Shown here one piece after another: positions 60,494 to 64,000 of a stretch of 64,000 nucleotides of DNA. A program made the position numbers and the translations under genes. The stretch spans positions 1,240,001 through 1,304,000 of the forward strand of contig NZ_JBDJAF010000001.1 of the NCBI RefSeq assembly GCF_039652555.1, in the 5' to 3' direction. The notes below the pieces were generated by a model. It ran no database searches, was not told the origin of the DNA, and saw only the letters and a program-made list of their open reading frames with translations. Source of the DNA: Parafrigoribacterium mesophilum. Its GTDB lineage: Bacteria > Actinomycetota > Actinomycetes > Actinomycetales > Microbacteriaceae. Numbering within the stretch: position 1 is the stretch's first letter; every line of letters starts with the position of its first letter.

Positions 60494-61383
60494 CGGGACA
60501 CCTGCAATCGGATTCCGCGGAAGCCCATGATTCCGTTGGGCCGCACGATGAGCAGGACGAGGACGACCAGGAAGCCGGCCACCGCCCCGAGTTGCGTCGA
60601 CACGTAAAAGTTGGCGAATTGCTCGAGCAGGCCCATGAGCAGCCCGCCGATGACGGCGCCCGGAATGCTGCCGAAGCCGCCGAGGGCCATCGCCACGAGA
60701 CCGATGACCAGCGGCGTGTTGCCGACATCCGGACTGACCAGCAAAGTGGGGGCGGCCAGAATTCCGGCGAGTCCGGCCAGCACAGCACCGAGCCCCCACA
60801 TGATGGCGAAGACGCGTTTGACGTTGATCCCGACCAGGTCGGCGCCACGCAGGTTGTCGGTGCAGGCGCGGATGACCAGGCCGATGCGGGTGCGCTGGAA
60901 GAAGTAGGCGAGCAGCAGCCCGACCACGATGAGGCTGGCGATCATCATCAGATACTGCGTGTTGATGATGGCGCCGCTGACTTCCAGGTAGCCCTTGCCG
61001 CCGAGCAAGGCCGGCAGGCCGCGCTGGTCCACGGTGACGAAGCGAACGGCACCAACGATGATGAATGAGATCGCCACGGTCGCGAAGACCTGGGTGACGT
61101 GGTCTTTCTTCAGCAGCGGCTGGAAGGCAAGTTTGTCGATGGTCAGTCCGAGCACCGCCAGGATGATCAGGGCAAGCGGAATAGCCAGCAGGTACGGCAC
61201 CCCGGCCATGATGAGTTCCAAGGTCAGGAAAGCCCCGAGCATGAAGAGGGCACCCTGCGCGAAGTTGAGCGTCGTCGTGGAGCGATAGATGAGCGTCAAC
61301 CCGAGTGCCATCAAGGCGTAGATGCTCCCCTGGCCGAAGCCCGCTATGAGTACCTGGATCAGGTCTAGGAAGATTGAACCCAC
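60490..61383 (-). CDS. livH: Branched-chain amino acid-type ABC transporter permease LivH
   Basis: A 297-residue HAAT-family permease with eight or so predicted helices. GFGQGSIYALMALGLTLIYRSTTTLNFAQGALFMLGAF at the N-terminus and RACTDNLRGADLVGINVKRVF in the ATPase-facing loop are typical. I start it at GTG 61383, with AAGGG about 8 bases upstream; the frame is open further upstream, but without a ribosome site. A strong hairpin at 61490-61530 separates it from livK. Confidence 0.9.
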   Translation of the reverse strand: MGSIFLDLIQVLIAGFGQGSIYALMALGLTLIYRSTTTLNFAQGALFMLGAFLTLELIMAGVPYLLAIPLALIILAVLGLTIDKLAFQPLLKKDHVTQVFATVAISFIIVGAVRFVTVDQRGLPALLGGKGYLEVSGAIINTQYLMMIASLIVVGLLLAYFFQRTRIGLVIRACTDNLRGADLVGINVKRVFAIMWGLGAVLAGLAGILAAPTLLVSPDVGNTPLVIGLVAMALGGFGSIPGAVIGGLLMGLLEQFANFYVSTQLGAVAGFLVVLVLLIVRPNGIMGFRGIRLQVSR

Positions 61384-61489
61384 GGTGTGGCCCTTCGCAG
61401 TAGTGACGGGTGTGCAGAGTCGGTGGATGGCCGCCTGTCTGGCCGGAACCGAACCCGATCTGCAGCGCTGATGCGGGCCGATGTCCGGG

Positions 61490-61530
61490 CCGCACGGTGA
61501 GTCTGCGGGCAATACAGACCCACCGTGCGG
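61490..61530 (-). other. Intercistronic hairpin between livK and livH
   Basis: A 16-bp stem with one G-T pair (CCGCACGG..GTCTG against CAGAC..CCGTGCGG) closes a 9-base loop. It lies 11 bases beyond the livK stop and 107 bases before livH. There is no T-run. Such hairpins often raise the level of binding-protein message over the permease genes, which is a likely role here. Confidence 0.7.
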
Positions 61531-61540
61531 GGATCGGCGA

Positions 61541-62830
61541 TTACTTACTGACCTTCAGCCACTCGTTCCAGTCCTTGACCACGACCACTTTGGCGTCGTC
61601 CGACTTCGGGTCCAGCGCGCTGAACTTCAGCTGGATACCGGGACGGCGTGACTGCGGATCAGCGGCATCGAACGGCTTGAATGCCATGGGTCCGCTGACG
61701 ACGCTGTCGAACTTCAGGGTTTCCGCCGTCTTGATCCAGTTGTCCCAGGTCAGCTCATCGCCCATTTCTTTGAGGACCGCGATGTTGAACTCCGCGCTCA
61801 CCGCACCCTCGAGCGCGACGGTGTCCCAAGCAAGACTAGGGTTTGCCTTGGTGAACAGGTCCTTGTACGGAGCGAACCGGGCGTCATCGAGTGTCGCGGT
61901 GTATGAGTACACGCTGAAGAACCCCTCGGCCAATGACCTGGTACCCAGGCGGCCCATCTGCTCCTCCGGCCTGGTCCCGTCACCGGTCACGATGGGGATG
62001 TTCATGCCCTGGGGGCGTGCGCTCTGCAGGAAAACCGTCATCGGTTGCGGGTAAGCGAACACGGCCGCCATGTCCGCCTTGCTGTTGATGATCTTGCGGA
62101 TGGCCGGTGTCGAGTCGCCCCCTTGCGGGTCGAGCTGCTCGATGGTCGAGATCTTGAGCTTGCCGCCGCCAAGGTCCTTTTGCAGCGGCGGAACATAACC
62201 CTGTCCCCACTCATCGCTCGTGGCTGCGACGGCTACCGTCTTGGCATCCTTGTTCGATTCCATGAACGCCGCGATCGCCTTGATCTGCTCTTCCACGGTC
62301 GCCTTGGCGTGGAAGAGGTTCTTCACAGCCGGGTTGGAGATGGTGGCGCTGGCCGCGTTGACGGTGAGGAAGGGAATCTTCAGTTGCTCGATCAGCGGCT
62401 TCGCCGAGACGATCGCGTTGCTGCACGATCCGCCGTTGATCATGAAAACCTTGTCCTGCTCGACGAACTTACGGATGATGCCCTGGAGACTGGCCGCGTC
62501 GCAGTTGGTGTCCCCGGTCACGATCTCGATTTGGCGACCATTGATGCCGCCCTTCTCGTTGACCTGCTTGTACAGCGCCTCCGCCATCCGGTCGGCCTTG
62601 CTGTAAATCGACGCTGAACCCGAATACGGGCCGAGGATACCGATCTTGATGGTGTCCTTAGTGACACCCTGGTCGGTAACCGTGGCTTCCTTGCCGGGGT
62701 CGGGTGTTTCGCCCGGTCCGGCCGCGCACCCGGTGAGAGCGACCGCCGATGCTATGAGCAGGGGCAAGGCTTTCCAGACAACACCCCGACGAAGCCGAGG
62801 GCCATGGACGGTATTGCTGCGTGACTGCAC
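61541..62830 (-). CDS. livK: Branched-chain amino acid-type substrate-binding lipoprotein
   Basis: A 429-residue binding protein of the LivK type (periplasmic-binding fold I). It has a basic N-terminus, a hydrophobic core and the lipobox ALTGCAAG (Cys near 34). KIGILGPYSGSASIYSKADRMAEALYKQVNEKGGINGRQIEIVTGD is characteristic. This fold is used for amino acids but also amides, urea and aromatic acids. I start it at GTG 62830, with GGAGG 5 bases upstream; ATG 62866 is an alternative. A TTGACA promoter lies at 62874-62903. Confidence 0.9.
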   Translation of the reverse strand: MQSRSNTVHGPRLRRGVVWKALPLLIASAVALTGCAAGPGETPDPGKEATVTDQGVTKDTIKIGILGPYSGSASIYSKADRMAEALYKQVNEKGGINGRQIEIVTGDTNCDAASLQGIIRKFVEQDKVFMINGGSCSNAIVSAKPLIEQLKIPFLTVNAASATISNPAVKNLFHAKATVEEQIKAIAAFMESNKDAKTVAVAATSDEWGQGYVPPLQKDLGGGKLKISTIEQLDPQGGDSTPAIRKIINSKADMAAVFAYPQPMTVFLQSARPQGMNIPIVTGDGTRPEEQMGRLGTRSLAEGFFSVYSYTATLDDARFAPYKDLFTKANPSLAWDTVALEGAVSAEFNIAVLKEMGDELTWDNWIKTAETLKFDSVVSGPMAFKPFDAADPQSRRPGIQLKFSALDPKSDDAKVVVVKDWNEWLKVSK

Positions 62831-62873
62831 GTTGACCTCCGTAGGTGGCGTCTTCTCTGACGACATTCCTCGA

Positions 62874-62903
62874 AAGTTACCCAAGCCAACTCGCACTTGT
62901 CAA
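62874..62903 (-). promoter_or_regulatory. Promoter of the liv/catabolic operon
   Basis: On the minus strand TTGACA (62898-62903) and TAACTT (62874-62879) are 18 bases apart, upstream of livK. The DNA just beyond it (62900-62990) is markedly AT-rich, with repeated ATAT, CATATG and TCGAT pieces, and is the likely binding region of the divergent GntR regulator. Confidence 0.6.
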
Positions 62904-63099
62904 GTTGCTCATCATATGTATTATCTATCAACATCTTGTCATATACGATGGAATATATCGATGTTATATATAGCATGTTGCTTTGTGGCGTCGCCGGGTA
63001 AGGAAGCGGGCCGGGCGGGCAACTCTTGGCGGAGTACGGCAGCAGCACAGAGAATTGAGAGCGGCACTACCCGGCTGATCAGACGAAGGAGCCACGACA

Positions 63100-63777
63100 A
63101 TTCACGCTGACACGTCAACAAGCGGTAGCAAGTCTGAGCGCGCCCGTAACTTCATCAAGACACGAATATCAAATGGAACGTACTCGTCGGGATTCCGGCT
63201 TGTCCTCGGCCAAATCGCTGCCGAACTCGAAATGAGCGTTGTGCCGGTGCGCGAGGCGATCAGAATGCTCGAGTCGGAAGGCATGGTCACCTTCAAACCC
63301 AACATCGGCGCACAGGTCGCCGTGCTGAATACCACCGAGTACGTCGCCACTATGCAGGCCCTCAGCATCGTCGAAGGTTACGCAACCGGTGCGGCGAGCG
63401 CGTTCATCACTCCCGGCGAACTCGAGGTCGCGCGTCGGCTCAACGGCGAACTGCAGGAATGTCTCCAGCACTTCGATCCGAACAAGTTCACCAGGTTGAA
63501 TTTCGACCTGCACGCCGTGCTGTATGCCCGCTGCCCCAACACGCACATCCTTGACGTCGTGAACAAAGAGTGGATACGGCTGCGTACGCTGCGGGAAACC
63601 ACGTTCCGTTTCGTTCCGGGACGGGCTCGGCAATCGATCGAGGAGCACTCAGCCCTGCTCGACCTCATCGAAAGCGGTGCCGACCCCTCGACGGTGGAGA
63701 TGGCAGCCCGCAACCACCGCCTGGCAACTTTAGAGGCGTTCCTCTCGCACGAAACAAACTTGCCGTTCGGGCCCTAA
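63100..63777 (+). CDS. GntR-family (FCD) regulator with probable AUU start
   Basis: A 225-residue GntR regulator with an N-terminal winged helix (SERARNFIKTRISNGTYSSGF, then LGQIAAELEMSVVPVREAIRMLESEGMV) and an FCD ligand domain (NFDLHAVLYARC, EEHSALLDLIESG). The first ATG in frame, at 63232, would cut off half the DNA-binding domain. Between the upstream stop at 63076-63078 and that ATG there is no ATG, GTG, TTG or CTG in frame. ATT at 63100 has AAGGAG (63086-63091) exactly 8 bases upstream, so I call it the start. It is divergent from the liv operon, which it probably controls. Confidence 0.82.
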   Translation: MHADTSTSGSKSERARNFIKTRISNGTYSSGFRLVLGQIAAELEMSVVPVREAIRMLESEGMVTFKPNIGAQVAVLNTTEYVATMQALSIVEGYATGAASAFITPGELEVARRLNGELQECLQHFDPNKFTRLNFDLHAVLYARCPNTHILDVVNKEWIRLRTLRETTFRFVPGRARQSIEEHSALLDLIESGADPSTVEMAARNHRLATLEAFLSHETNLPFGP

Positions 63778-63805
63778 TGCCGGGTCACACCGCCTGCGAC
63801 CCACG

Positions 63806-63887
63806 CCCGTTTCAAGGAAAAACTGTCACCGAGGGGCCTGCCCACCGATGCGGGGAGCCAGGGACGACAGAATCTCCTTGAGACGGG
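63806..63887. repeat. 82-bp palindromic element, copy 2
   Basis: Two 22-base arms (63806-63827 and 63866-63887) enclose 38 bases, the same dimensions as the element at 23774-23855. The first 26 bases are exactly the reverse complement of 23830-23855. The second arm has diverged but keeps the outer stem (TCCTTGAGACGGG) and the inner GACAG. It lies between the end of the GntR gene and the convergent partial gene. Confidence 0.8.
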
Positions 63888-63919
63888 TTGGGCAGCCGGG
63901 GTGGGAGTCGGGATGCGGT

Positions 63920-64000
63920 CAGTCGGCGCGGGCCAGGAAGTCCCGGATGCGCTGCTGCAGCGGCTCGGCGTCGTAGCTCTTCACCAGGGCGCCGGCCATC
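63920..64000 (-). CDS. C-terminus of an unidentified protein, cut by the window edge
   Basis: Only the last 26 codons are visible on the minus strand, ending in RIRDFLARAD and TGA at 63920-63922. The codon use is normal for this genome, and there is no competing frame. The visible piece is a charged helix-like tail; no family can be named. Confidence 0.5.

Noticed and set aside
63232..63777. GntR gene read as an N-terminally truncated pseudogene starting at ATG 63232
   Set aside because: The missing half of the DNA-binding domain is encoded in the same frame just upstream, with a good ribosome site before ATT 63100, so the gene looks intact.
1..64000. CRISPR arrays, insertion sequences, integrases or prophage genes
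   Set aside because: I looked for regularly spaced direct repeats, transposase and integrase motifs and found none; the repeats present are isolated inverted-repeat units.

Overview
This window is a stretch of high-GC actinobacterial chromosome. Protein families, frequent GTG and TTG starts, ATGA/GTGA gene overlaps and a ZTP riboswitch ahead of glyA all fit an actinobacterium. Microbacteriaceae (Micrococcales) is my best guess, an inference from gene content and style rather than a phylogenetic result. I saw no insertion sequence, integrase, phage gene, CRISPR array or rRNA gene. One tRNA gene (Lys, UUU) is present.

Layout. 1-1372: end of the phosphate transporter operon (pstA partial, pstB). 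1504-2738: an unrecognised conserved protein, tRNA-Lys, a long hairpin and a small membrane protein. 2794-15861: a sugar locus run by a LacI regulator, with a GH38 alpha-mannosidase, SIS isomerase, ROK kinase, ABC importer, tandem metallo-beta-lactamase-fold protein and TIM-barrel glycosidase; I read it as mannoside or glycan use. 15942-18437: two alpha/beta hydrolases and a VIT1-like membrane protein. 18439-20609: galM and galK. 20633-23595: a lipoprotein and the riboswitch-controlled glyA-folD operon. 23906-33001: an N-acetylglucosamine/chitobiose locus (ngcEFG-like importer, oxidoreductase, SIS protein, RpiR regulator, BadF-type kinase, DUF5107-like protein). 33074-43408: a second amino-sugar locus (AgaS-like SIS protein, ROK kinase, PfkB-type hexose-phosphate kinase, sugar ABC importer, oxidoreductase, DeoR regulator, class II aldolase, nagA-type deacetylase). 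43462-50137: LtrA-like protein, zinc-ribbon membrane protein, SDR, thiolase, TetR regulator and SpoU methyltransferase. 50263-63777: succinate-semialdehyde dehydrogenase-like protein, then a catabolic cluster of ring-opening and amide-cleaving hydrolases with a complete Liv-type importer and a GntR regulator. The last 81 bases hold the C-terminus of an unidentified gene.

How the parts fit. The two amino-sugar loci could together take up N-acetylhexosamines, phosphorylate, deacetylate and deaminate them, and channel the product through a kinase and aldolase to triose phosphates, a layout resembling the Aga (N-acetylgalactosamine) pathway. None of the three sugar importers has its own ATPase here, so a shared MsiK-type ATPase elsewhere is implied. 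The cluster at 51.8-63.8 kb looks like uptake and degradation of a small cyclic amide, imide or N-heterocycle; its substrate is unknown and it is the strongest candidate for an undescribed pathway.

The intergenic spaces are unusually rich in long inverted repeats. Two of these, 40 kb apart, are the same 82-bp element. The GntR regulator gene appears to start with an AUU codon.
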